Below, in pieces: positions 24,876-33,015 of a DNA stretch of 64,000 nucleotides. Below the pieces are notes generated by a model. That model worked only from the letters and a program-made list of their open reading frames with translations, was not told where the DNA came from and made no database searches. The stretch spans positions 186,001 to 250,000 of the forward strand of contig NZ_JBPGNY010000002.1 of NCBI RefSeq assembly GCF_051133435.1, written 5' to 3'. The number at the start of each line of letters is the position of its first letter. The first letter of the stretch is position 1. The DNA comes from JAAYAO01 sp051133435 (GTDB lineage: Bacteria > Actinomycetota > Actinomycetes > Propionibacteriales > Propionibacteriaceae). The translations under genes were made by a program, and so were the position numbers.

Positions 24876-25454
24876 TCAGGCAGCTCGGCGCGTGCGGGCC
24901 GGCTGGGTGACCGTCACCAGTGCGTTGCGCACCGCCGACATGGTCGGCAGCTTCGGCTGCTCCGGCGCCTTCTTCGGGCCCGCGGCCGCCGCAGCTCGCG
25001 CCTTGCGCAGGTGCCGCTTGACCGTCGAGAGCGAGCAACCGAGCCGCTGGGCGATCGTTTCCAGGCTCTCGTGCGGGTTGGCCTGCCGCAGCCGAACAAC
25101 TTCGTTGTGGTCGACCTGGCGGTGCGGGGTGGTCACCCCGGCCAGGGTGTCGAAGTCTTCGGGGGCGACTTTGATGCCGAGAATATGGCGCATCTCATTG
25201 CGCTGCCGCTGGGTGGTGCCACCGACGAAGCCGTTGACATCGTGGCGCACGACGGCGTCGTAGAGGCACTGGGAGGACAGGGGGCAGCCGCCGCACAGGT
25301 TCGCCGCTTTGCGGGTCATCATCTGGTACTCACGCCGGGTCTCGATCGGGGCCGACGTCGTCGGGGGCTCCTCGATCAGGGAGTGCTGGTACAGAGAAGT
25401 GAACTCCAAGCACGGGATCGTATTGGCGCCTGCTTCGATGAGGCTGTCACTCAT
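24876..25454 (-). CDS. WhiB-like regulator with extra C-terminal helix-turn-helix
   Basis: 192 aa. Four Fe-S-ligand cysteines (C15, C54, C57, C63; spacing C-x38-C-x2-C-x5-C) and GFVGGTTQRQR (a variant of the G-[VI]-W-G-G turn) define the WhiB domain, residues 10-95. Unlike ordinary WhiB proteins of 80-130 aa, it continues with a sigma-region-4-like HTH at about 128-152 (ESLETIAQRLGCSLSTVKRHLRKAR) and a basic Ala/Lys/Pro tail. It probably combines [4Fe-4S] sensing or sigma contact with its own DNA recognition. The ATG at 25454 has an AGGAG 12 nt upstream; extending to 25553 adds only a basic non-family segment. A perfect palindrome lies 176 nt upstream. Confidence 0.82.
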   Translation of the reverse strand: MSDSLIEAGANTIPCLEFTSLYQHSLIEEPPTTSAPIETRREYQMMTRKAANLCGGCPLSSQCLYDAVVRHDVNGFVGGTTQRQRNEMRHILGIKVAPEDFDTLAGVTTPHRQVDHNEVVRLRQANPHESLETIAQRLGCSLSTVKRHLRKARAAAAAGPKKAPEQPKLPTMSAVRNALVTVTQPARTRRAA

Positions 25455-25629
25455 GGTCGTACGTATCTCCTGGTTTCTACCTGTGTGTCGAACGGGGTTA
25501 TGACGGACCGGAGAGTGATCCGGTTCCGTCGGACGACTGATCCAGACTTTCACGCAGGAGCGGCCGAATTGGCCGAGATCGGTGGGGCCGACTACCTCAC
25601 TTCAGCCCTGGGTATGCACTCATAACCGC

Positions 25630-25647
25630 CTGAGTACGGGTACTCAG
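25630..25647. promoter_or_regulatory. Perfect 18-bp palindrome CTGAGTACGGGTACTCAG
   Basis: 8-bp arms flank a GG centre, in the 209-nt gap between bpa (ending at 25664) and the whiB-like gene. A 15/16 match to its core occurs upstream of the WXG100 genes at 61364-61379. It is a likely regulator binding site; identity of the regulator is unknown. The rest of the gap (25455-25629) shows no gene. Confidence 0.5.
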
Positions 25648-25663
25648 ACGGGCAGGTGTTTGC

Positions 25664-26242
25664 TTATAGGTACATGCCGCCGCTGTGCCCACCGCCGGGC
25701 CCGGCAGTGGGGTCGGGTTCGGCCCCGGGCATGCCTCCGGGAGTGCCGGGCAGGGCCCGTCGCATCTGGTCCAACTGGGCCCGAGCGGCCATCTGCTGCG
25801 CCACCAGGGCCGTTTGGATGCCCTGGAACAAGCCCTCGAGCCAGCCGACGAGCTGCGCCTGGGAGATCCGCAGTTCGGCATCGGTGGGTGCCTCGTCGGA
25901 GTTGAACGGGGTGGTCAAGCGTTCGAGTTCCTCGGCCAACTCGGGGCTGAGGCCGTCCTTGAGTTCATCGATCGAGGCGGCCTGGAGCTGGGCCAGCCGA
26001 CGCCGCCCCGGGTCGTCCAGCGGTGCGGAGCGCACTTCCTCCAGCAGTTGGCGCACCATCGTGCCGATCCGCATCACCTTGGCGGGTTCGGAGACCATGT
26101 CGGTGGGTGATGAGGTCTGCTCCTCCTCGGTGTCGCCGTTCTCCTCCACGGCCATCGAAGTCGGGCTGATCACATAAGTACGCCCGTCATCGGTCGAACC
26201 GGTCAGGGCGGTACGAGGCTGCTCGGCATCGGATTCGCTCAT
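25664..26242 (-). CDS. bpa: Bacterial proteasome activator Bpa (PafE)
   Basis: 192 aa. A disordered acidic N-terminus (1-45) is followed by the helical core (KVMRIGTMVRQLLEEVRSAPLDDPGRRRLAQLQAAS, then GLSPELAEELERLT and AQLVGWLEGLFQGIQTALVAQQM) and a Gly/Pro-rich linker. The protein ends in GGMYL. In mycobacteria the terminal GQYL docks into 20S proteasome pockets to open the gate ATP-independently. Here Q is replaced by M, while the essential Tyr-Leu end is kept. It forms a 12-mer ring that feeds unfolded substrates such as HspR. A leaderless -10 (TAGGAT) lies 6 nt before the ATG. No proteasome or Pup genes are in the window. Confidence 0.9.
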   Translation of the reverse strand: MSESDAEQPRTALTGSTDDGRTYVISPTSMAVEENGDTEEEQTSSPTDMVSEPAKVMRIGTMVRQLLEEVRSAPLDDPGRRRLAQLQAASIDELKDGLSPELAEELERLTTPFNSDEAPTDAELRISQAQLVGWLEGLFQGIQTALVAQQMAARAQLDQMRRALPGTPGGMPGAEPDPTAGPGGGHSGGMYL

Positions 26243-26248
26243 ACCCCG

Positions 26249-26254
26249 ATCCTA
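26249..26254 (-). promoter_or_regulatory. -10 box (TAGGAT) of bpa, leaderless
   Basis: On the minus strand TAGGAT is followed by CGGGGT and the ATG at 26242. No -35 was recognised. Confidence 0.45.
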
Positions 26255-26325
26255 GGCGGTGGCCGTACCGGTGCCGGTCTCGTTCTGCTGCATTTAATCC
26301 AGGCGACAAGTGCGGACCGCAGATC

Positions 26326-26331
26326 TAGGCT
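26326..26331 (+). promoter_or_regulatory. -10 box (TAGGCT) of the ABC exporter operon
   Basis: TAGGCT sits 10 nt before the ATG at 26342. With initiation about 7 nt downstream the leader would be only a few bases long. No ribosome-binding site is present. Confidence 0.4.
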
Positions 26332-26341
26332 GGTCGGCGCG

Positions 26342-28231
26342 ATGCGTGATTTCCCTCCCGAACTGGCAACCGACTCCGGCGGTGTGCCGATCGACCCCGA
26401 ACAACGCCCCGATACCCGTTCTCCCTCCCGCTTTCTGGGCTGGTTGCTGTGGCAACAACGCGATGTGTTGGTGTTGTTGATTCTCGCCGCGCTGCTGCGG
26501 CAGTTGCCGATGGCGATCATCCCCTTCCTGCTCGGTCGGGTGATCGACACCGGTATCGCCGGCGGTGACACCACCGCCCTGCTGACCTGGTCGGGATGGC
26601 TGGTGGGCGTGGTCGTGATCGGCACCTTCGGCATCGTGACCCATCACTGGTTGCTGGTGAAGGGCTGGCTGATCACCACGTACGGGGTGATCGGGCTGGT
26701 CACCCGCCGCGCCACCGGGCTGGGCCATGTGCTGCCCCGACGCCTGCCCACCGGCGAAGTGCTCAGCGTGGCGAACTCCGACTCGGAAATCTTCGGCAAC
26801 ACCCTGGAAATCTTCGGCCGGTTCGTGTCCTCGACGATCACCTTCGGGATCGTGGTCGCGCTGATGATCCACACCTCCCCGCCGCTGGGGATCGCCGCCC
26901 TGATCGCGGCCCCGGTGCTGTTGCTGGGGGCGACCCCGGTACTGCGGCCGATGCAGTTGGCCCAGGAAACCGAGCGCAGCCGAGCCTCCGAGTTGACCGG
27001 GCTGGTCACCGACATCGTCGCCGGTCTGCGCATCCTGCGCGGTATCGGCGGGGAACGCACCTTCGGCGACAACTACGCCGCCCAGTCCCAACGGGTGCGC
27101 CAGGCCGGGGTGCGCGCGATGTCCTGGCAGGCCGTGGTGGAGTCCTTCGGCGTGCTGTTGTCGGGGTTGTTGCTGCTGATGCTGACCTGGCTGGGCGCTC
27201 GGGAAGTTCTCGACGGGCGGCTGAGCATCGGACAACTGGTGGCCTTCTTCGGCTACGCCGTGTTCATGATGGTGCCGATCGCGGTGTTCTTCGAGTTCGC
27301 CCAGAAGTGGATTCGCGGCCTGGTGTCGGCCCGCAAGACCATCGTGCTGTTCCAACAGCTCTCGCCCTGGCCCGAGCAGGCTCCGGCCGCCGGACGGGTC
27401 GATTGGCCGAATGCGACCCTGCACGACCACCGCTCCGGGGTGACCATCACCCCCGGTCAACTGACCGTGCTGGCCGCCGCCCAGCCCGACAGCACCGCCG
27501 CGATCGCCGACCGGCTGGGACGGTACCTGTCGCGCGATTCCGATCCGGTCGGGGAAGACCTCGGCGAGGTCACCGGCCGCCGGGCCAGAGCCGCCGCCCG
27601 GGCCGAACGCCGCGCCCGCCGGCAACGGCTGATCGACCGCGACGAAGACGCCGCCAAGGGACGCTGGCAGGTCACCGCCGACGGCATCGACCTGTCGGAC
27701 GTGCCCTTGGCCGAGGTGCGCGAGCACGTACTGGTCAGTGATGCCGCATCGCAGGTGTTCGCCGGCACCCTGCAGGAGCTGATCGACCCGCACGGCCGAT
27801 TGAGCCGCGCCGAGGCCGAGGAAGTGATCCGGGTGGCCGCCGCCGAGGACGTCCACCTGACCCTCGCCGAGGGTTGGCAGGGCCGCATCGACGAACGCGG
27901 CCGAGGTTTGTCCGGTGGCCAGCGGCAACGGCTGGTGCTGGCCCGGGCCCTGGGTATCGACCCCGACGTGCTGATCCTGGTCGAGCCGACCTCGGCGGTG
28001 GACGCCCACACCGAGGCCGCGATCGCCGAACGGCTCGCCTACTTCCGCCGTGACCGCACCACCGTGGTGGTGTCGGCCTCACCGCTGGTGCTGCGGCATG
28101 CCGACCGGGTGGTCTTCATCGAGGACGGTGAGGTCTGCGGGGTCGGCACCCATGACGAGTTGGCCGAGGGCCACGACCTTTACCGGCGCACCGTGCTGCG
28201 CGCTTTCGACGAGGAGGTGACCGATGCTTGA
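26342..28231 (+). CDS. ABC exporter half-transporter with degenerate ATPase (subunit A)
   Basis: 629 aa: six-helix ABC transmembrane domain (about 35-330) plus an NBD. The NBD is abnormal. The Walker A position (about 377-388) reads LAAAQPDSTAAI, without the GK(S/T). Walker B is LILVEPTSAVD, with Val547 replacing the Mg-binding Asp. The H-loop His is Ser580. An Ala/Arg-rich insert of about 40 residues (405-440) follows the broken P-loop. The LSGGQRQR signature (523-530) is perfect. It therefore cannot bind and hydrolyse ATP in its own Walker site but can complete the site of the partner encoded next, which has the opposite defects. The gene overlaps that partner by 8 nt. Substrate unknown; drug, lipid or peptide export is typical. 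Confidence 0.9.
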   Translation: MRDFPPELATDSGGVPIDPEQRPDTRSPSRFLGWLLWQQRDVLVLLILAALLRQLPMAIIPFLLGRVIDTGIAGGDTTALLTWSGWLVGVVVIGTFGIVTHHWLLVKGWLITTYGVIGLVTRRATGLGHVLPRRLPTGEVLSVANSDSEIFGNTLEIFGRFVSSTITFGIVVALMIHTSPPLGIAALIAAPVLLLGATPVLRPMQLAQETERSRASELTGLVTDIVAGLRILRGIGGERTFGDNYAAQSQRVRQAGVRAMSWQAVVESFGVLLSGLLLLMLTWLGAREVLDGRLSIGQLVAFFGYAVFMMVPIAVFFEFAQKWIRGLVSARKTIVLFQQLSPWPEQAPAAGRVDWPNATLHDHRSGVTITPGQLTVLAAAQPDSTAAIADRLGRYLSRDSDPVGEDLGEVTGRRARAAARAERRARRQRLIDRDEDAAKGRWQVTADGIDLSDVPLAEVREHVLVSDAASQVFAGTLQELIDPHGRLSRAEAEEVIRVAAAEDVHLTLAEGWQGRIDERGRGLSGGQRQRLVLARALGIDPDVLILVEPTSAVDAHTEAAIAERLAYFRRDRTTVVVSASPLVLRHADRVVFIEDGEVCGVGTHDELAEGHDLYRRTVLRAFDEEVTDA

Positions 28232-30155
28232 GCAGACCACGGTGGACGAGTTCACCGCCGCCTCGGCCCGCACCTGGCACGATCGCTCCGAACGGCCGCC
28301 GGCCATTCCGGAGATCCTCGACCCGAAGCGGGCGTCCCGCAGCCCGAAGGCCTGGCGCATCCGGCACCGGCTGCGCGCCGAACGGGCCCAGGATTCCTTC
28401 GCTGCCTCCCGCAACCCGGCTCGTGGCCTGCCGGTGGCGCGTTCGGGAGCGGTCCTGAACTTCGCCAAGGGCCTGTTCCGCACCCGCAAGGGCCTGATCG
28501 CGTTGACCCTGGCGATGAATGCCATCGCCGCCATCGCCGGTCTGGTGGTGCCCCGCCTGCTGGGTCACCTGGTCGATCTCACCGGAGCCGGACAGGTCAA
28601 CATCCCGACCATCAACTCGCTGGCCGTGATCGTGCTGATCGCGGTGGTGATGCAGACGATCTTCACCTTCCTGGCCCGCTGGTCATCGGCGGTGCTCGGT
28701 CAGGACGTGTTGGCCGCAGCCCGCGAGTCGGTGGTGCGCACGGTGTTGCGCCTGCCGCTGGGCAAGGTCGAAACCGCGAGCAGCGGCGACCTGGTCACCC
28801 GCGTCACCCGCGACGTGTCGAGCATGAGCGAGGCCGTCCGCTTCGCCCTGCCGTTGATGATGATCGCCTCGGTGACCACCGTGCTGACCCTGGTGGCGGT
28901 GGTACTCAACTCGTGGTTCATGGCGATTCCGACCCTGCTGTCGGCGCTCGCGGTGATCGTCGTGGCGCGGCCCTACCTGCGCAAGGCGCAGCCGGCCTAC
29001 ATCGCCGAGGGCGCCACCTACTCCGACATCTTCAGCACCCTGACCGAAACCGTCGAGGGCGCCCGCACCGTCGAGGCACTCGGACTTGCCGAGGATCGCC
29101 ACGTTCGCAACAAAGACGATCTGGACACCGCCGGGCAGGCCGAGCGGTACACCGTGGCGCTGCGCAACCTGCTGTTCATCGGCATCGACCTGTCCTTCCG
29201 GCTGCCGCTGGTGCTGACGGTGCTGTTCGGCGGTGTCGGGGTCGCCAACGGTTGGGCGACGCTCGGCGAGGTCACCGCCGCCCTGCTGTACATCCAGGCC
29301 CTGGTCACCCCGGTGAACCAGCTCATCATGAGCCTCGACTACCTGCAGGTGGGTCTGTCGTCCACCTCGCGTTTGTTGGGTATCGCGGCGATCCCGAGTG
29401 ATCGCGAAGAGGGCCCGGATCGTCCGGACGGGTCGGAGCTGATCGGCACCGACCTGCGCTTCGCCTACCGCGAAGGGCTGGACGTGCTGCACGGCATCGA
29501 CCTGGCGTTGATTCCCGGGGAGCGGTTGGCGGTGGTCGGCCCGTCCGGGTCGGGCAAGTCGACGCTCAGCCGACTGCTGGCCGGCATCAACGGCCCGCGC
29601 ACCGGCACGGTGACGGTCGGTGGGGCGGAACTGTTGCAGTTGCCGCTGGAGACCCTGCGCACCGAGGTTGCGCTGGTGACCCAGGAGCACCACGTCTTCA
29701 AGGGCACGATCCGCGACAACATCGTGCTCGCCCGCGAGGACTCCGGCCCCGAGGAGGTCGAGCGCGCCCTGCGCACCGTGGACGCCTGGGGCTGGGTGTC
29801 GGCCTTCCCCGACGGGGTCAACACGGTGGTGGGGGCCGGCAACACCGAACTCACCCCGGCTCAGGCCCAGCAGATCGCGCTGGCCCGGTTGGTGTTGGCC
29901 GATCCGCACACCCTGGTACTGGACGAGGCGACCTCACTGATCGACCCGGCCACCGCCCGCCACCTCGAGGGCTCGATCGGCACCCTGCTGACCGGACGCA
30001 CGGTGGTCGCGATCGCGCACCGGCTGCACACCGCCCACGATGCCGACCGGATCGCGGTCGTGATCGACGGTAAGATCGCCGAACTCGGGTCACACGAGGA
30101 ACTACTCGCCCAGGACGGGGAGTACGCCGCGCTCTGGCGCGCCTGGACCTCCTGA
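28224..30155 (+). CDS. ABC exporter half-transporter with intact Walker motifs (subunit B)
   Basis: 643 aa. A long cytoplasmic N-terminal segment (1-85) precedes the six-helix domain (about 90-375) and the NBD. Walker A GPSGSGKST is at 439-447, Q-loop Gln at 487, Walker B TLVLDE at 563-568 and the H-loop His at 599; all are intact. The signature is degenerate: ELTPAQAQQ (542-550) replaces LSGGQ. Paired with the overlapping upstream gene, the heterodimer would have one competent ATP site (this Walker site with the partner's LSGGQ) and one dead site. The start lies inside the upstream gene (ATGCTTGA overlap), fitting 1:1 synthesis. Confidence 0.92.
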   Translation: MLEQTTVDEFTAASARTWHDRSERPPAIPEILDPKRASRSPKAWRIRHRLRAERAQDSFAASRNPARGLPVARSGAVLNFAKGLFRTRKGLIALTLAMNAIAAIAGLVVPRLLGHLVDLTGAGQVNIPTINSLAVIVLIAVVMQTIFTFLARWSSAVLGQDVLAAARESVVRTVLRLPLGKVETASSGDLVTRVTRDVSSMSEAVRFALPLMMIASVTTVLTLVAVVLNSWFMAIPTLLSALAVIVVARPYLRKAQPAYIAEGATYSDIFSTLTETVEGARTVEALGLAEDRHVRNKDDLDTAGQAERYTVALRNLLFIGIDLSFRLPLVLTVLFGGVGVANGWATLGEVTAALLYIQALVTPVNQLIMSLDYLQVGLSSTSRLLGIAAIPSDREEGPDRPDGSELIGTDLRFAYREGLDVLHGIDLALIPGERLAVVGPSGSGKSTLSRLLAGINGPRTGTVTVGGAELLQLPLETLRTEVALVTQEHHVFKGTIRDNIVLAREDSGPEEVERALRTVDAWGWVSAFPDGVNTVVGAGNTELTPAQAQQIALARLVLADPHTLVLDEATSLIDPATARHLEGSIGTLLTGRTVVAIAHRLHTAHDADRIAVVIDGKIAELGSHEELLAQDGEYAALWRAWTS

Positions 30156-30193
30156 CCCACCGAGTTTCTGGCTGCACGCGCGAAGGAGACGCC

Positions 30194-31123
30194 ATGGCCG
30201 CACCGGACTGGATCGATGCCGATCAGGTGCGGGCCCGGATGAGCCCCGACCGGGCCCGTCGACTGCTGCACGAGGCGTTGGTGTCCGGCTTCGACCCGGC
30301 CGATGACCCGCCGCGCACCGCCACCCCGGCCGGGGCGGGCCACTTCCTGCTGATGCCCTCGACCGTCGGCGAGCTCAGCGGGGTGAAGGTGTTGTCGGTG
30401 GCCCCCGGCAACCCCGACCTCGGCCTGCCCCGGATTCAGGGCCTGTATGTGCTCCTGGACGCCGCCACGCTCACCCCGACGACGCTGATCGACGCGGCCT
30501 CGCTGACCCACCTGCGCACCCCGGCGGTCTCGATGGTGGGGGTGGACGCGCTGTGCGCCGAGCAGGTCGACACGGTGGTGTTCATCGGCAGCGGGCCGCA
30601 GACCGTGAGCCATGCCGAGGCCCTGCTGGCGATTCGCCGGCCCCGCCGGGCTCTGCTGCACTCGCGCGATACCGCTCATGCCTCAGCCGCGGCACAGCAG
30701 GTCACCGAGTTGGGCCTGCCCTGTGCTGCCGTCGCCCGGGACGGGCTGGCCGAGGCGGTCGGCGCGGCCGATCTGGTGGTGATCTGCACCTCGGCGTCCG
30801 AACCGGTGATCGACGGCTCCTGGGTGGCCGACGGGGCCTGTGTGGTCGCGATCGGCGCCCACGAACCCGACAAGCGTGAGCTCGATGCCGCACTGGTGGG
30901 GCGCTCCCTGGTGGTGGTCGAAGAGACCGACACCGCTCTGCGGGAGGCCGGCGATGTGGTGTTGGCGATCGAGGACGGGACGCTGCACCGGGGCGATCTG
31001 CACACGATGCGCCAGTTGGTGCTCGGTGAGGTGTCGCGGGCCACCGATCGTCCGAATGTGTTCAAGACCGTCGGCATGGGTTGGCAGGATCTGGTCGTCG
31101 CCTCGGGGGTCGCCCTACACTGA
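30194..31123 (+). CDS. Ornithine cyclodeaminase/mu-crystallin family oxidoreductase
   Basis: 309 aa. The N-terminal substrate domain keeps GVKVLSVAPGNPDLGLPRIQGLYVLLD and TPTTLIDAASLTHLRTPAVS. The Rossmann domain has TVVFIGSGPQTVSHAEAL and a C-terminal VVAIGAHEPDKRELD. The family includes ornithine cyclodeaminase, ketimine reductase, alanine dehydrogenase and L-lysine cyclodeaminase. The canonical GxGxQ is here GSGPQT. Substrate not assigned. ATG 30194 is preceded by GAAGGAGAC. It may be the distal gene of the exporter transcript, 38 nt after it, but a functional link is not evident. Confidence 0.85.
   Translation: MAAPDWIDADQVRARMSPDRARRLLHEALVSGFDPADDPPRTATPAGAGHFLLMPSTVGELSGVKVLSVAPGNPDLGLPRIQGLYVLLDAATLTPTTLIDAASLTHLRTPAVSMVGVDALCAEQVDTVVFIGSGPQTVSHAEALLAIRRPRRALLHSRDTAHASAAAQQVTELGLPCAAVARDGLAEAVGAADLVVICTSASEPVIDGSWVADGACVVAIGAHEPDKRELDAALVGRSLVVVEETDTALREAGDVVLAIEDGTLHRGDLHTMRQLVLGEVSRATDRPNVFKTVGMGWQDLVVASGVALH
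31116..31121 (+). promoter_or_regulatory. -10 box (TACACT) of the MoaB/Mog gene, leaderless
   Basis: TACACT overlaps the end of the upstream gene and is followed by 7 nt and the ATG at 31129, without a ribosome-binding site. Confidence 0.45.
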
Positions 31124-31128
31124 GCCCC

Positions 31129-31623
31129 ATGAGCTATCGGGCCGTCGCCATCACCTGTTCGAACCGAGCCGCCGACGACCGCAGCGAGGATCGCGCCGGG
31201 CCGGTGCTGCGGGAGGCCCTCAGCGAGTTGGGGCTCGAAGTGGGCCAGGCCGTGGTCGTGCCGCAGGACCGGGACCTGTTGCAACGCGCCATCGAGGCCG
31301 CCATTGCCGACGGAGCCCGGATCGTGTTCACCGTGGGCGGGGCCAGCATCGGGCCCACCGACGTGTCGACGAGCTTGACCAAGGAAATGGTCAGTTACGA
31401 GATCCCGGGCCTGATGGAGGAGATTCGCCGGGTGGGCTCGACGAAGGAACCGCGTGCGCTGTTGTCGCGCGGGATCGCCGGGGTGATCGACCTACCGTCG
31501 GCGCCGCCCACGCTGATCGTGAACTCCCCCGGATCCCGGGGCGGGGTCCGCGACACCGTGTCCGTGGTCGGGCCGTTGCTCACCTACATCGTCGAACAAC
31601 TGGACGGCGCCGGCCACGTCTGA
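31129..31623 (+). CDS. moaB: Molybdopterin adenylyltransferase-like protein (MoaB/Mog)
   Basis: 164 aa MoCF-fold protein. IVFTVGGASIGPTDVSTSLTKEM is the GG-x-S/T-G-like substrate loop. YEIPGLMEEIRRVG, ALLSRGIAGVI and VNSPGSRGGVRDTV follow in family order. It would adenylylate molybdopterin before molybdenum insertion. The usual GGTG is GGAS here, a noticeable variation at the catalytic loop. The gene converges tail to tail on the nitrate reductase block (3 nt between stops), a molybdoenzyme locus, which supports a cofactor role. The ATG at 31129 has leaderless spacing. Confidence 0.85.
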   Translation: MSYRAVAITCSNRAADDRSEDRAGPVLREALSELGLEVGQAVVVPQDRDLLQRAIEAAIADGARIVFTVGGASIGPTDVSTSLTKEMVSYEIPGLMEEIRRVGSTKEPRALLSRGIAGVIDLPSAPPTLIVNSPGSRGGVRDTVSVVGPLLTYIVEQLDGAGHV

Positions 31624-31626
31624 TCG

Positions 31627-33015
31627 TCAGCTCGGCTTCGGGGCTCCCTTGCGGGCGTACCGGAACCAGGTGATCACGATGCAGGCGGCTGCCCACACCG
31701 CACCGATGATGTAGAACACCGTCGGGCTCATGATGGTCAGGCCCACCCCGAACAGGAACGGCCCGAAGGCGGCGATCGCGGCCGTCCAACCGATCACCCC
31801 GCCGGCTTGGCGCTTCTCGAAGATCATCGGCATCTGTTTGAAGGTGGACGCGTTGCCGATGCCCGAGAACAGGAAGATCGCGAGCATGCCCCACAGGAAC
31901 TGGTTGAAGTCGCCCTTCAGCGCCTCGGCCGAGCTCAGGTCGGGGGTGAGTGCCGGGATCGTGAAGATGATCGCGCCGAGCACGCCGACGCCGGAGATCA
32001 GCGTCCAGATCGCGCCACCCATCTTGTCGGTGAGCGGTGAGAACAGCACCCGGGCACCGGCACCGACCAGCGGGCCGAGGAAGACGAACTTGACCGCGTC
32101 CGGCACCTGGTAGCCCTCGACCAGCACTCTGGCGGTGGCGCCGACGCCGTCCACGATGGCGGAGTTGCCCGACCCGTAGAGGTTGTTCATCAGCAGGCCG
32201 AACTGGGCCGACAGGCCCGAGAAGGTGCCGAAGGTCATGATGTAGAGAATCGTCATCCACCAGGTGTCCTGGTTACCGAAGATGTCGAACTGCTGCTTGA
32301 TGTTGGCCTTGATCGGCACCGAGCGCAGCGCGATGTAGGCCCAGATGGCGCCGGCGATGATGAACGGCAGGTAGACCAGCGCGGAGTTCTGGTACCAGAC
32401 GGTGATCGAGTTCTCGCCCGAGACCGACATCTGCTGCGAGCCGAGGAAGCCGAACATGCCGAAGCCGATCAACCACGGGGTCAGCAACTGCACCAGGGAC
32501 ACCCCGAAGTTGCCGATGCCGGCCTGGATGCCGAGCGCGGTGCCCTGCTTCGACTTGGGGAAGAAGTAGGAGGTCGACGGCATGAAGCCCGAGAAGGCGC
32601 CACCGCCGATACCGGCCAGGAAGGCCAAGCCCATCAGCCGCCAGTACGGCACGTCCGGGTTGGTCACCTCGACACCCCAGCCGAGCACCGGCAGCACCAG
32701 CAGGAGGGTGGTCAGGGCGACCATCTTGCGGGTGCCGATCTTGGGTGGCAGCACCATCCAGACCAACCGCAGCAGGCCGCCGGACAGGCCGGGCATCGAG
32801 GCCATCCAGTAGAGCTGGGTCTTGGTGAACTCGTACCCCAGGGCGTTCAGCTTCGGGATGATCGCGCTGGGCAGGAACCAGGCGACGAAGCACAGGGTCA
32901 GGGTGAAGGTGGTGATGACCAGGGTGTGCCAGGCCAGGCCCTTGTCCCACTTGTCGGGGTCCTCCGGATCCCAGGTCTTGAGCCAGTCGCCTTCGGTTTC
33001 CAACTTGGTGCTCAT
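31627..33015 (-). CDS. narK: Nitrate/nitrite MFS transporter, NarK2 type
   Basis: 462 aa with 12 membrane helices. The cytoplasmic start DWLKTWDPEDPDKWDKGLAWHTL is typical of NarK-II proteins. MPGLSGGLLRLVW carries the substrate-binding Arg of helix 2. Nitrate signatures GIGGGAFSGFMPSTSYFFPKSKQGTALGIQAGIGNFGVS (helix 5) and GIGNASTFKQMPMIFEKRQAGGVIG (helix 11) are intact. Type II NarKs act as nitrate/nitrite antiporters. The start overlaps the stop of the type I gene (ATGA). Last gene of the nar block. Confidence 0.92.
   Translation of the reverse strand: MSTKLETEGDWLKTWDPEDPDKWDKGLAWHTLVITTFTLTLCFVAWFLPSAIIPKLNALGYEFTKTQLYWMASMPGLSGGLLRLVWMVLPPKIGTRKMVALTTLLLVLPVLGWGVEVTNPDVPYWRLMGLAFLAGIGGGAFSGFMPSTSYFFPKSKQGTALGIQAGIGNFGVSLVQLLTPWLIGFGMFGFLGSQQMSVSGENSITVWYQNSALVYLPFIIAGAIWAYIALRSVPIKANIKQQFDIFGNQDTWWMTILYIMTFGTFSGLSAQFGLLMNNLYGSGNSAIVDGVGATARVLVEGYQVPDAVKFVFLGPLVGAGARVLFSPLTDKMGGAIWTLISGVGVLGAIIFTIPALTPDLSSAEALKGDFNQFLWGMLAIFLFSGIGNASTFKQMPMIFEKRQAGGVIGWTAAIAAFGPFLFGVGLTIMSPTVFYIIGAVWAAACIVITWFRYARKGAPKPS

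Noticed and set aside
25455..25553. N-terminal extension of the WhiB-like protein
   Set aside because: The extra residues are basic and unlike any WhiB start, while the ATG at 25454 has an upstream AGGAG.
25631..25646. Possible HspR (HAIR) operator
   Set aside because: The HAIR consensus is CTTGAGT-N7-ACTCAAG; here the TGAGT/ACTCA half-sites are 6 nt apart and the flanking CT/AG bases differ.
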